Positions 7,725 through 15,844 of a stretch of 36,069 bases of DNA are shown in pieces. The notes under the pieces were generated by a model. It was given only the letters and a program-made list of their open reading frames with translations, had not been told where the DNA came from and made no database searches. The stretch spans positions 1 through 36,069 of the forward strand of contig CACGKI010000014.1 in assembly GCA_902573565.1 (NCBI GenBank), read 5' to 3'. The stretch comes from an uncultured Prochlorococcus sp. GTDB taxonomy: Bacteria > Cyanobacteriota > Cyanobacteriia > PCC-6307 > Cyanobiaceae. The number at the start of each line of letters is the position of its first letter. Position 1 is the first letter of the stretch. The translations under genes were made by a program, and so were the position numbers.

Positions 7725-8885
7725 TTAGTTATTTTGCAAATTAGTAATATCAGTTGGTTTTACTTTTAATCTGATGAATTTATTTTTTCGTTTAAGTAAT
7801 ATATTGATTTGTTTATAGATGCCATTTTGACTTATTTGACTTATAACGTCTGAAGCTTTTTCAATATCTTTATTACCCACTTTAATAATTATGTCATCAA
7901 TTTTAATTCCAATTTTTTCAGCCGGGCTACTAGGTACAACATAACCGACTTTTACGGAATTTTTATTTGTTTCAAAATTATTTTCATCTATTAAGCTTAT
8001 GCCAATCATAGGATGTATTACTTTTCCATTTTTTATTAGTTGATTCGAGATTTCTTTAGCTTTATTGATTGGTATTGCAAAACTTAAACCCGCTCCTGGT
8101 CCTGATCTGATCAATGTATTAATACCAATTACTTCTCCATTGCTATTCAATAGTGGACCTCCAGAATTTCCAGGGTTAATAGCAGCATCTGTTTGAATTA
8201 GTTCAAGTTTTTTATCATATATTCCTAATTGAGTGACGTTTCTTTTCAAATTGCTAATAATGCCAAGCGTAACTGTATTTTCTAGTCCAAATGGATTGCC
8301 AACTGCGATTGCCCAATCACCAACTTTAATCTTTGAAGAATCCCCCAATTGTGCTATGGGCCAAGGTCCTTTGCCTTCAATTTTAAGCACAGCTATATCA
8401 GTAAAAAAGTCTTGTCCTATAAGTGTTGCTTTTAATTTTTTGCCATTTTTTAAACCAACGATTACTTTATCCGATCCATTCACAACATGAGCATTAGTCA
8501 TGACAAGTCCGTCTGAGAATATAAATCCACTTCCTTGGTTTTGCTCTATCCTTGGCTTATTGTCATTGAGTAAGTCTAATCCAAAAAATCTTTCAAAATA
8601 TGGGTCTATAAATAATTGGGAATTTCTTGGATATTTTCTTTTTTTAATATATTTTTGAGTATCAATTGTGACTACTGAGGAACCAGTTCTTTCTACTGCT
8701 TTGGTTATGAATGATTTTTTGGAATATATATTAAATTCATTGAATTTTGGTCTAGTTAATGGCTGAGATATTACATTCGTTGGACATAAGATACCTAAAG
8801 TTAGAGCTAAGTAGATTAATAATTGCTTTTGGTTGTATCTTTTCAAATTGATTTTATAGTGTTTTTCGAATAATTTAATAAACAC
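7725..8885 (-). CDS. degQ: HtrA/DegP/DegQ-type serine protease with a PDZ domain
   Basis: The 386-residue protein has an N-terminal hydrophobic segment (about 22-40) after a basic stretch, consistent with export to the periplasm or lumen. The trypsin-like domain has the triad His133 (TNAHVV), Asp163 (TDIAVL) and Ser241 (GNSGGP). One PDZ domain follows (about 290-380), as in the cyanobacterial HtrA/HhoA/HhoB group. These proteases degrade or refold damaged exported proteins under light and heat stress. The start called is GTG 8885; no early ATG exists in frame, and an AGAAGG directly before the GTG is too close to serve as a normal ribosome site, so the true start may be a few codons inside. 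Which of the three paralogues it is remains open. Confidence 0.9.
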   Translation of the reverse strand: MFIKLFEKHYKINLKRYNQKQLLIYLALTLGILCPTNVISQPLTRPKFNEFNIYSKKSFITKAVERTGSSVVTIDTQKYIKKRKYPRNSQLFIDPYFERFFGLDLLNDNKPRIEQNQGSGFIFSDGLVMTNAHVVNGSDKVIVGLKNGKKLKATLIGQDFFTDIAVLKIEGKGPWPIAQLGDSSKIKVGDWAIAVGNPFGLENTVTLGIISNLKRNVTQLGIYDKKLELIQTDAAINPGNSGGPLLNSNGEVIGINTLIRSGPGAGLSFAIPINKAKEISNQLIKNGKVIHPMIGISLIDENNFETNKNSVKVGYVVPSSPAEKIGIKIDDIIIKVGNKDIEKASDVISQISQNGIYKQINILLKRKNKFIRLKVKPTDITNLQNN

Positions 8886-9019
8886 CCTTCTATTATCACA
8901 CTATAACTAGAAAAAAAATGATTTTGTTGAAGAATAGATTATTAATTTTAAATAGCTAAATTTCTTTTTTTCGGGTTATGATATTAACTAAATACATAAA
9001 TTATTAATTTATAAATTCG

Positions 9020-9283
9020 ATGACTTTCTTATTTCCAATTATATATTCTGCAGCATTGACCTATCTCGTTTGGAAAGCTTTTAAAGTAATGTCCAACGGT
9101 TGGGGAATTTCTGGTACAGAAAAAAAATTTTTCAATAACCCTAATCTACAACAAAAAAAATATACAATTCATCCAGAATTATTAGATAAATCAGGGAACA
9201 TAACGGAAGAGGAACTATTAACAGTAAGATTTTCAAATGATAACGACTCTTCTTTAGAAGAAAAAGGTTCAACAACCGATTAA
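9020..9283 (+). CDS. DUF2973-like membrane-anchored protein
   Basis: The 87-residue protein has one hydrophobic N-terminal span (about residues 3-25), then a cytosolic or lumenal tail with HPELLDKSGNITEEELLTVRF. This HPELLD...G.I.EE.LL pattern matches what I know of the cyanobacterial DUF2973 family. No function is known to me. It lies 27 bases before the next gene and probably shares its transcript. A possible -10 (TATGAT, 8977-8982) lies about 37 bases upstream, without a clear -35. Confidence 0.6.
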   Translation: MTFLFPIIYSAALTYLVWKAFKVMSNGWGISGTEKKFFNNPNLQQKKYTIHPELLDKSGNITEEELLTVRFSNDNDSSLEEKGSTTD

Positions 9284-9310
9284 TTAAATTTAAAATTAAA
9301 GGTAAAAAAC

Positions 9311-9694
9311 TTGGAATTAAGAACAAAAATCGTTTCAGCTGTCTTAAGATCTCTTAAATTGCCACCAAGATTCCGTCTGAAAATGGTTAAAGAAGATCCT
9401 GTAAGGCTTGAACTAAGTCTTACTCCTTCTTACGGAAAGAACCCAATTATTGTTGGTATAGTAGAATCTTTAGATTTAGTCGCTAGAAGAGATAGAGAAG
9501 GAAGATTACCAAGAGATCTACAAGGAACTTGGGATTGGACAGTAAGGCATGGGAAAGTAAGCACTGGAGGATGGAATCCTATGTTAAAGGAAGCGTTGCA
9601 AACGATGTTTGATACTGGGTTGCCAGCTATTGTATATGAGGAATTAACTGGTGATGAGTATAGACCTGTTGATGGTATTAGGCATGTTAAATAA
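9311..9694 (+). CDS. Conserved cyanobacterial hypothetical protein, soluble
   Basis: The protein has 127 residues from TTG 9311; no ATG is available before the conserved part. It is basic, with no membrane span or signal, and has a conserved-looking core VESLDLVARRDREGRLPRDL followed by a Trp-containing stretch (WDWTVRHGK). Its base composition is noticeably less AT-rich than that of its neighbours, which suits a well-expressed, constrained protein. I recognise it only as a conserved cyanobacterial protein and assign no function. It lies between the DUF2973-like gene and hli, all forward. Confidence 0.6.
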   Translation: MELRTKIVSAVLRSLKLPPRFRLKMVKEDPVRLELSLTPSYGKNPIIVGIVESLDLVARRDREGRLPRDLQGTWDWTVRHGKVSTGGWNPMLKEALQTMFDTGLPAIVYEELTGDEYRPVDGIRHVK

Positions 9695-9759
9695 TTAATT
9701 ATTATTTATCATAAATTCCTCTTCAAAACGCTAGAATAACGTAAAGCAATTTTTTAGTT

Positions 9760-9906
9760 ATGACTGATGAAAATCAACCAAGATTTGGATTTGTAAATTT
9801 TGCTGAAACTTGGAATGGTCGTATGGCTATGATGGGCATTTTAATTGGATTAGGTACTGAATTAATTACTGGACAAAGTATCCTTCGTCAAATTGGTATA
9901 GGTTAG
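9760..9906 (+). CDS. hli: High-light-inducible protein (HLIP/SCP)
   Basis: This 48-residue protein carries the chlorophyll-binding signature of the Lhc superfamily, ETWNGRMAMMG (residues 16-26), followed by a single transmembrane helix. HLIPs are thylakoid proteins that bind chlorophyll and carotenoid, protect photosystem II assembly and dissipate energy under high light or nutrient stress; Prochlorococcus has many copies. A TAGAAT at 9732-9737 could be the -10 of its own promoter, giving a leader of roughly 16 bases; no ribosome site is seen. It converges with the zinc-ribbon gene, three bases from its stop. Confidence 0.93.
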   Translation: MTDENQPRFGFVNFAETWNGRMAMMGILIGLGTELITGQSILRQIGIG

Positions 9907-9909
9907 ATT

Positions 9910-10251
9910 TTATTTTATTTCTTCTGCTTGGACTTCAATAGTTCTTTCACTTGGTTTTTTATTGATTTGACTTTCTTTATTTATATTTTCTAGTTCTAAG
10001 CCACAATTCATGCAATTATTACTTAATCCCAATGATATTGCACCACAATTACTACACATATTAAATTTAGACTTGTAAAAATTAAAAACTATAAATACTA
10101 ACGATAATAGTAAAATAGGAATTAAAAACAAAAGAATAAAAATGTTGCCAATAAAGCTTGCAAAAAAGTTTACTCCAAAAATAGGAATTACTAACAAAAT
10201 TATTACTGTATAAGTAAGCAAATTCTTGTTGATATTAGAAAAATAATTCAT
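9910..10251 (-). CDS. Membrane protein with C-terminal zinc ribbon, hypothetical
   Basis: The 113-residue protein has two hydrophobic spans (about 11-33 and 36-59), then a short zinc-ribbon-like module with Cys66-Ser-Asn-Cys69 and Cys80-Met-Asn-Cys83, and a polar tail. The Cys pairs imply binding of one metal ion, probably zinc, on the soluble side. The gene starts one base after the stop of the YihY-like gene on the same strand, so the two are very likely co-transcribed. I do not recognise a named family. Confidence 0.6.
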   Translation of the reverse strand: MNYFSNINKNLLTYTVIILLVIPIFGVNFFASFIGNIFILLFLIPILLLSLVFIVFNFYKSKFNMCSNCGAISLGLSNNCMNCGLELENINKESQINKKPSERTIEVQAEEIK

Positions 10252-10252
10252 A

Positions 10253-11185
10253 TTAGTAATGTTTTGTTCTTCTTTTTTTTACTAAAGTCATACTAGCAAT
10301 CGCAACACTCCAGCACTGCCCAAAATATAAAATTACCCCTAAAAGCCATACCCATAAAGTAAGTACAAGAAAACCTCCAATGAAACCATATGCTTGAAAT
10401 CTTGCTCCAAGAGAAAGAATACTTTTACTTACTGCAAGGTTTAACGTGGTTAGGCCAATTCCAATAAGAAAAGATCCAGGCAAAAGTGGTCTTAAAGGAA
10501 CTTTTCTACTAGGTAAAAGGGCTTGTAATAAAAGAGCCATTAAAGAAAAGCCAACTAGTGGTATTGCAAATTGACCAACTTGTAAAAGTGGCAACTTTAA
10601 TAACAAATCAGAAATTAGATTATTAGATTTTGAAAGATTTTCTAAAACATTTCTTGGAATCATCCTAAGATTTGCGCTGATCTGATCTATTACCATTAAG
10701 AATCCTATAAAGAATACTATTAAAAAAGCTTCAATTCTATTTCGGAGAAACTTTGAAGCTTGCTCTCTCCAAGCAGCATTTGCTCTTTTAGAAGGAAGTT
10801 CATCTTCCCAGAGCCTGTCTGAACCTCTTTGGAGAGATAAATATGCATTTCCTGCCGTGAATAGCAAAAACATAGCTCCTAGAATACCTGCTCCAAAACC
10901 TTGGTCAATTAATTTAAATAATGTTGTTTCTACTAACTCAACTACTGAAGGAGGTAAAATTTGGGCTGCAATAGATATTATTTCTTGATCTAAACCTTCT
11001 TGTTTTCCTAGGAACCAAGATACTATTGATAAAGAAATTAAAAGTATAGGAAAAAATGATTGTAGTGTGTAGTAAGCAAATGCTGCACTTAGATCAATAC
11101 AATCAGATTTGGTCCATCTTTTACAAGCTCCCCATAAACTTTTTAGTATCCATGTTAAACTGCGTTGCATATTAATTTTCTGCAA
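10253..11185 (-). CDS. YihY/UPF0761 family membrane protein
   Basis: The 310-residue protein has about six membrane spans and the family's characteristic regions: an N-terminal amphipathic part with AAFAYYTLQSFFPILL, a middle LFTAGNAYLSLQRG segment and the end region GFIGGFLVLTLWVWLLGVILYFG (shown here only as a landmark near residues 270-292). Once misnamed ribonuclease BN, the family has no proven enzymatic role. It sits 72 bases downstream of the IMPase-like gene and just upstream of the zinc-ribbon protein. Confidence 0.85.
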   Translation of the reverse strand: MQKINMQRSLTWILKSLWGACKRWTKSDCIDLSAAFAYYTLQSFFPILLISLSIVSWFLGKQEGLDQEIISIAAQILPPSVVELVETTLFKLIDQGFGAGILGAMFLLFTAGNAYLSLQRGSDRLWEDELPSKRANAAWREQASKFLRNRIEAFLIVFFIGFLMVIDQISANLRMIPRNVLENLSKSNNLISDLLLKLPLLQVGQFAIPLVGFSLMALLLQALLPSRKVPLRPLLPGSFLIGIGLTTLNLAVSKSILSLGARFQAYGFIGGFLVLTLWVWLLGVILYFGQCWSVAIASMTLVKKRRTKHY

Positions 11186-11257
11186 ATATAAATTTTATTT
11201 ATTTTTCATTGTATCTAATAAAGAAATTTTTCAAGTAATTATTTATTTGTGATGCAA

Positions 11258-12058
11258 TTAATCCTCTAACAATAAATTACCCCATGGCTTTAAGATTTCG
11301 ATTTTTTCTAGTGATCTACAAGCAATCAATGGAAAATTAACATCACTCAAGTTTTGTCCTGCAACTAAATTTAAAGGGTCTATTTCTAACCACTCTAAAG
11401 AACAATTGAGTTCTTCCAATATAAGCCATGCAGCTGCGATATCCCATATCTTTGGGGTTGACTCTATCGCTCCGAAAGTTTGTCCCATTGCTACACTTGT
11501 TAAATTTAAACTAGATACACCTAAGAGCCTTATTTTGCCAGGAAAAATAGAGTTAGGTTTTTTTTGTAAAATTTTTATAGATCTACTACATAATGAAATG
11601 CATTCACTTTTGTGATTATTTTGATTAGGGTCTATTTTTTTGTTATTCAACCAAACACCTTTACCTTTAATGGACACAAACTTTTTCTTTAATGTAGGGA
11701 TAATTAAAAAAGAAGATTGAGGCCTACCATTTACAAATCTTGCTACTGATATAGACCAGTAGGGAATACCTGCAGCAAAATTTGTTGTACCATCAAGTGG
11801 ATCGACCACCCAATAGGCTTTTGTATCAGGAATGGACTTTCCTCCTTCTTCACTAAGGACGCCCTCATTTGGAGCTATTGAAGCAAGACCATCCACAATT
11901 GTTTTGTCACTCCATAAATCACAACTTGTTATTAACGATCCGTCTGCTTTATTGCTTGCACTTATATTTCCGAAGTCTTTTATTTGACGTTGACTAACTA
12001 ATTCAAATAAAGAATCTAAATCACTTAATTGTTTATTATTTAAATTTAGTTGACTCAT
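11258..12058 (-). CDS. Inositol-monophosphatase family phosphatase
   Basis: This encodes 266 residues starting at ATG 12058. That start makes a four-base ATGA overlap with the stop of the TolC-like gene, which favours it over an in-frame start at 12073. The metal sites of the lithium-sensitive phosphatases are present: EEGG at about 70-73, DPLDGTTNF at about 86-94 and WDIAAAW in the C-terminal half. Substrates in this superfamily include inositol phosphate, histidinol phosphate, PAP and fructose-bisphosphate; the sequence alone does not choose among them. It lies third in a reverse-strand run after the radical-SAM and TolC-like genes. Confidence 0.88.
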   Translation of the reverse strand: MSQLNLNNKQLSDLDSLFELVSQRQIKDFGNISASNKADGSLITSCDLWSDKTIVDGLASIAPNEGVLSEEGGKSIPDTKAYWVVDPLDGTTNFAAGIPYWSISVARFVNGRPQSSFLIIPTLKKKFVSIKGKGVWLNNKKIDPNQNNHKSECISLCSRSIKILQKKPNSIFPGKIRLLGVSSLNLTSVAMGQTFGAIESTPKIWDIAAAWLILEELNCSLEWLEIDPLNLVAGQNLSDVNFPLIACRSLEKIEILKPWGNLLLED

Positions 12059-13485
12059 CTTGGAATATTGCAAATGGATACTTTATTATTAATTTTAGTC
12101 TTTTTGTTATCCAAACAAGCTTTAGTAATGTCAAGAAAAGTTAACCTTTTTAATTCATCCAAATTTAAGTTGTAATTATAAATAGCGTTTATGTTTTTTG
12201 ATTTCGCATTACTTAATTCAGTTTGTCTTATAAGTACATCTTTGAGAGTGGATATTCCAACATCATATCTAAGTCTAGAAAGCCTGACCGACTCAGTACT
12301 GGATTCAATTTCTTTAAGTGAAGAAATTATTTTCTCTTCATTTAATTTAAGATTCAAATAGGCTTTACTAATTTTGGTGGTTAAAACTTTTTTTAGATTT
12401 TTAAATGCATATTCTTCAGCCTCTGCATCTGCCATTTTTGATTTATAAGAGTTCTTATTTTGCCCTCCATTAAAAATATTCCAGTCAAAATTAAGACTTA
12501 TTGTATTCATATAGTTAGATCCAGATTTTTTAGAGTCAATATTGGCAGATAGAGAGTCACCCTTAGAAAACGTGCTGGAGAGTATGTTGCTGATATAAAT
12601 ACGTGGCTTATTTTGAGATAAAAAACTGTTTGCTTGGCTTTTTTTAATCGATTTTTGAAGGAGAAGATTTTTTAAGGAAAGATTTCTAGCTAAACCTTCA
12701 TTAATATTTTTTTTGAATTTATGGCTCCAAAAACCTATTAAATTTTGCTTTTCATTAATTCTTAAATCATCATTTATGTTGAGAATCTCTTCAAGGGAAA
12801 TTCTATTAATTTCATGTTCAACTTTCTTTTCATTGAGAGATTGTTTATCTCGAGATAATTGAGCCTCTGCTTCAAGAACTTCAAATTTTGTTCCAATTCC
12901 AGCATCTAACTTTGCTTTGGCATTATCTAAGCTTGTATTTGATAAATCAAGTGTAAATTTTTTATTTTGGATATCCTGATATGATTTTTGATATTTGTGA
13001 TATCTCATTCTGGCTTCTTGAATTAAATCTTTTTTCTTAATCTCAAAATTATTTTTTGCAATTTCAAAATTTTTTCTAGCAATTTTAATTTCGGATCCTC
13101 TAAGGGGGTCAATTAAGTCCCATTTAATATTTAGGGAAGGATTAGCTGTAAATTGTGACGTATTCAAAGTTTGTAAATTACTATCATACTTTTTACCTGC
13201 ACTATATTTCGGTAACCCATTTGCTTGAAAATTTATGGATGGGTATCTTTGACCAATTTGACTTGAGAGATTAAATCTAGCAGAGGTAATTAAGCTTTGT
13301 AATGATTTTAATTCTTGATTATTTAAGATAATTTTTTCAATCTCTTGATAACCTAAAGTAAATTTGTCTGATTTTTCACTTAACTCATTATTTATATGAT
13401 TGTTTGTTTCGCTTAATACATTAATAGAGGTGATACTTAGAGCAAGGGGAAAGAATAAGAATGGATTTATTACTCTTCTAAGCAT
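12055..13485 (-). CDS. tolC: TolC-family outer membrane efflux protein
   Basis: The 476-residue protein has a signal peptide (basic MLRR, then a hydrophobic stretch to about residue 24). It then has two related long helical repeats with the TolC patterns: Ala-rich helices ending DAGIGTKFEVLEAEAQLSRD (about residue 200) and later RLRYDVGISTLKDVLIRQTEL (landmark near 410-430). It should trimerise as an outer-membrane duct for export of proteins or small molecules. The inner-membrane partners are not in the window. It is 25 bases downstream of the radical-SAM gene and overlaps the IMPase gene by four bases. Confidence 0.88.
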   Translation of the reverse strand: MLRRVINPFLFFPLALSITSINVLSETNNHINNELSEKSDKFTLGYQEIEKIILNNQELKSLQSLITSARFNLSSQIGQRYPSINFQANGLPKYSAGKKYDSNLQTLNTSQFTANPSLNIKWDLIDPLRGSEIKIARKNFEIAKNNFEIKKKDLIQEARMRYHKYQKSYQDIQNKKFTLDLSNTSLDNAKAKLDAGIGTKFEVLEAEAQLSRDKQSLNEKKVEHEINRISLEEILNINDDLRINEKQNLIGFWSHKFKKNINEGLARNLSLKNLLLQKSIKKSQANSFLSQNKPRIYISNILSSTFSKGDSLSANIDSKKSGSNYMNTISLNFDWNIFNGGQNKNSYKSKMADAEAEEYAFKNLKKVLTTKISKAYLNLKLNEEKIISSLKEIESSTESVRLSRLRYDVGISTLKDVLIRQTELSNAKSKNINAIYNYNLNLDELKRLTFLDITKACLDNKKTKINNKVSICNIPR

Positions 13486-13510
13486 GATTTATATTATCGA
13501 GGATATTCGA

Positions 13511-14890
13511 TTAACCAATCAAAGTATTAATAATATCATTTGAATCATCAAGAACGTGAATTTTGGTGTTTAATTGATTTTCAACTTCTTTAATATTTTT
13601 ATCATCTAAAAATAAATCAGTATTAAGTTTTAACATGATAGATGGAATGTAAACAGCTTCTCCTAAATCCTTATTTTTCAACCCGTGAATTAAATCTTCT
13701 CCAGTAAGAAGACCTGTAACAACTTGATCTTGACCCCAATAAATACTTGGTAAACCATATAAATGAATTGTTAGTCCATCAATCAAGTTTAATTTATTAA
13801 CTGTAGGAATTAGGGCTTCATAAACTAATTTACCAACTATCCAACTGACTTTTTTTGGGTGTTTTATTTTTGTTGGCAGGTTTTTAGAGTTCTTACTTAA
13901 AATCTTTAGAAAGGTTCTAATTGATCCCACTCCATTAGATTCTTGTGGCATGTTTTCGTAGGTTTTATAACTAGGTAAATTTGAACCAGCAATTAAATAC
14001 CATTCGTCTGCTAGCCAACAAAAACGAGTCCCAAGAGTATTTTGTAGAGAGGCTTGAATTCTCTCCACCTGTTTTATAGTTTTTTTAGCGTATTCTGGGC
14101 ATATTGATTTTAATCCATCATTTTCAGGTCTAAATTTTGTAAGTCCTACAGGAACTATTGCAACTGAGAGAACAGTTTGACGAGTTTTTTTGTGGAATTT
14201 AGAAAGTTGGAATATTGATTGCTCAAGAATCTCCCCATCATTTATATCTGGACAAACAACAATTTGAGCATGTATTTGGATAAAGTTTTTTTCAAACCAT
14301 GAAATTTGATCAAGGATCACTCCCGCTTTTTTATTTTTTAATAATTTTTCTCTTATGGCAGAATCAGTAGCATGAACAGAAACAAAAAGTGGGGATAGTT
14401 TTTGAATAGCAATTCTTTCCCAATCTTCCTTTTTTAAATTTGTAAGGGTTAGATATGAGCCATATAGGAAACTTAATCTATAGTCATCATCTTTTATGTA
14501 AAGGCTTTTTCTTTTTCCGCTTGGCTGTTGATCTATAAAACAAAATGGACATCTATTATTGCATTGCTTGATTGAATCAAATAACGCATTTTTGAAATTA
14601 ATACCTAAATTAACGTCTTGATCTTTTTCAATACTTATATTGTGAATTTCATGATTTTTATCTAAAACTGATATGTCTAAAATCTCTTCACTAATGAGAA
14701 TCTGATAATCAATTAAATCTCTTGGTTTTTTACCATTAATACTTATAATGGAATCTCCAGATTCAAATCCTATTTCTTGAGCGATGGAATTACTTTCAAT
14801 ACTTTCAATCTCTGCAGGGTTTATTTTATAAGTAACCTTTGGAACTAAAAGATCATTGGAATCTTCTTTGTAATTAATTTCCTGCCACAC
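13511..14890 (-). CDS. PDZ / radical-SAM / DUF512 protein (TIGR03279-like)
   Basis: The 459-residue protein has a PDZ-like N-terminal region (about 25-60, with SGDSIISINGKKP), then a Cys triad Cys110-x3-Cys114-x2-Cys117 (CNNRCPFCF) that would hold a [4Fe-4S] cluster as in radical-SAM enzymes. A DUF512-type C-terminal half follows (about 240-455). This architecture is what I know as a cyanobacterial FeS-containing oxidoreductase family (TIGR03279), with no assigned substrate. The start is GTG 14890. It is the first gene of the run leading to tolC and the IMPase-like gene. Confidence 0.85.
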   Translation of the reverse strand: MWQEINYKEDSNDLLVPKVTYKINPAEIESIESNSIAQEIGFESGDSIISINGKKPRDLIDYQILISEEILDISVLDKNHEIHNISIEKDQDVNLGINFKNALFDSIKQCNNRCPFCFIDQQPSGKRKSLYIKDDDYRLSFLYGSYLTLTNLKKEDWERIAIQKLSPLFVSVHATDSAIREKLLKNKKAGVILDQISWFEKNFIQIHAQIVVCPDINDGEILEQSIFQLSKFHKKTRQTVLSVAIVPVGLTKFRPENDGLKSICPEYAKKTIKQVERIQASLQNTLGTRFCWLADEWYLIAGSNLPSYKTYENMPQESNGVGSIRTFLKILSKNSKNLPTKIKHPKKVSWIVGKLVYEALIPTVNKLNLIDGLTIHLYGLPSIYWGQDQVVTGLLTGEDLIHGLKNKDLGEAVYIPSIMLKLNTDLFLDDKNIKEVENQLNTKIHVLDDSNDIINTLIG

Positions 14891-15076
14891 AATTTCAGGC
14901 CAAATACTTTTCTATATATTTATTTTAAACTTATATATGACTTAAGGTGTATTAAATACTTTTAAAATATCAAATAATAGTGTGAAATTAAGGGCCTGCA
15001 ATTTATTAAGATATAACATTCGCAGTTTTTAAAAACACGATTTAAATTAATTAAAATAACTTTAATACTTTATTCA

Positions 15077-15844
15077 TTGAAAGAATTAATTACAAAAAAT
15101 TTAGAAGTGAAAGATAAGTTTAACTATGAATTACATGAGACAGTTGATTCATACAGAAATAGCTTTTTATCAAATCCTATATCTTTAAGATTATGGTCCT
15201 CTTTTTTTGTAATTTTACCAATTTTTGTTCAAGCCCCTTGGGTGAGATTAGAACCAATAAGTGCTCTTTGTTTTACTTTTTTTATTCTCTTAGGGGCATT
15301 TGTTTTGCATCGGAAAGGATCAAATAAGTGGTTTATTGTTAGTTCACTATTACTTGGTGTATCAGGCAGTTGGCTTGGTGGATGTTTGTTCTGGGGATGG
15401 TTAAGTCCATTTCCTATCCTTCATATACCTGTTGAAGCTGTAGCTCTTCCACTAGCTTTAATTGGACTTGGTACTAATTGGAAAATAGGTTCAAGTTTTT
15501 ATATCTCCTCTTTATTTGGAACAGCAGTTACCGATATTACAATATTTTTAATCGGAATAATGGATCAATGGAAACAGGTTATTACAGCAGATTCTGAAAC
15601 TGCACCCCAAATTCTTCAAAAAACCTCAGAGAATCTTATTCAAATAAGGGCACTATCTATTATTGTTTTTGTTGCTCTTATACTTTGGTTTATTTCAAAA
15701 GAAATTTTTGATTCTGCCACAATTAATACTACTAATGGCAAAGCACTCTTAGTTTCTAGTTATGTAATTCAAACGACTTTGATTGTTGATGGTATTTTTA
15801 TTGTTTTAGCAATTCTGCAACCAACTTTTAGTGGATTGGTTTAA
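15077..15844 (+). CDS. DUF3120 family membrane protein
   Basis: The 255-residue protein has about six to seven hydrophobic helices, with landmark segments FVQAPWVRLEP and GGCLFWGWLSPFPILHIPVEA in the middle. This agrees with the cyanobacterial DUF3120 family. The start is TTG 15077, since no ATG lies before the first helix. Its stop overlaps the nadB start by one base (TAATG), so the two genes are translationally coupled. The steady linkage suggests a role connected with NAD synthesis or its precursors, for example transport, but that is inference. The 186-base gap upstream contains a small GTATT-A-AATAC palindrome and no convincing promoter. Confidence 0.78.
   Translation: MKELITKNLEVKDKFNYELHETVDSYRNSFLSNPISLRLWSSFFVILPIFVQAPWVRLEPISALCFTFFILLGAFVLHRKGSNKWFIVSSLLLGVSGSWLGGCLFWGWLSPFPILHIPVEAVALPLALIGLGTNWKIGSSFYISSLFGTAVTDITIFLIGIMDQWKQVITADSETAPQILQKTSENLIQIRALSIIVFVALILWFISKEIFDSATINTTNGKALLVSSYVIQTTLIVDGIFIVLAILQPTFSGLV

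Noticed and set aside
14891..15076. Possible riboswitch or regulator site before DUF3120-nadB
   Set aside because: Only a short GTATT-A-AATAC palindrome is present; no known riboswitch pattern or NtcA-type GTA-N8-TAC spacing is seen.
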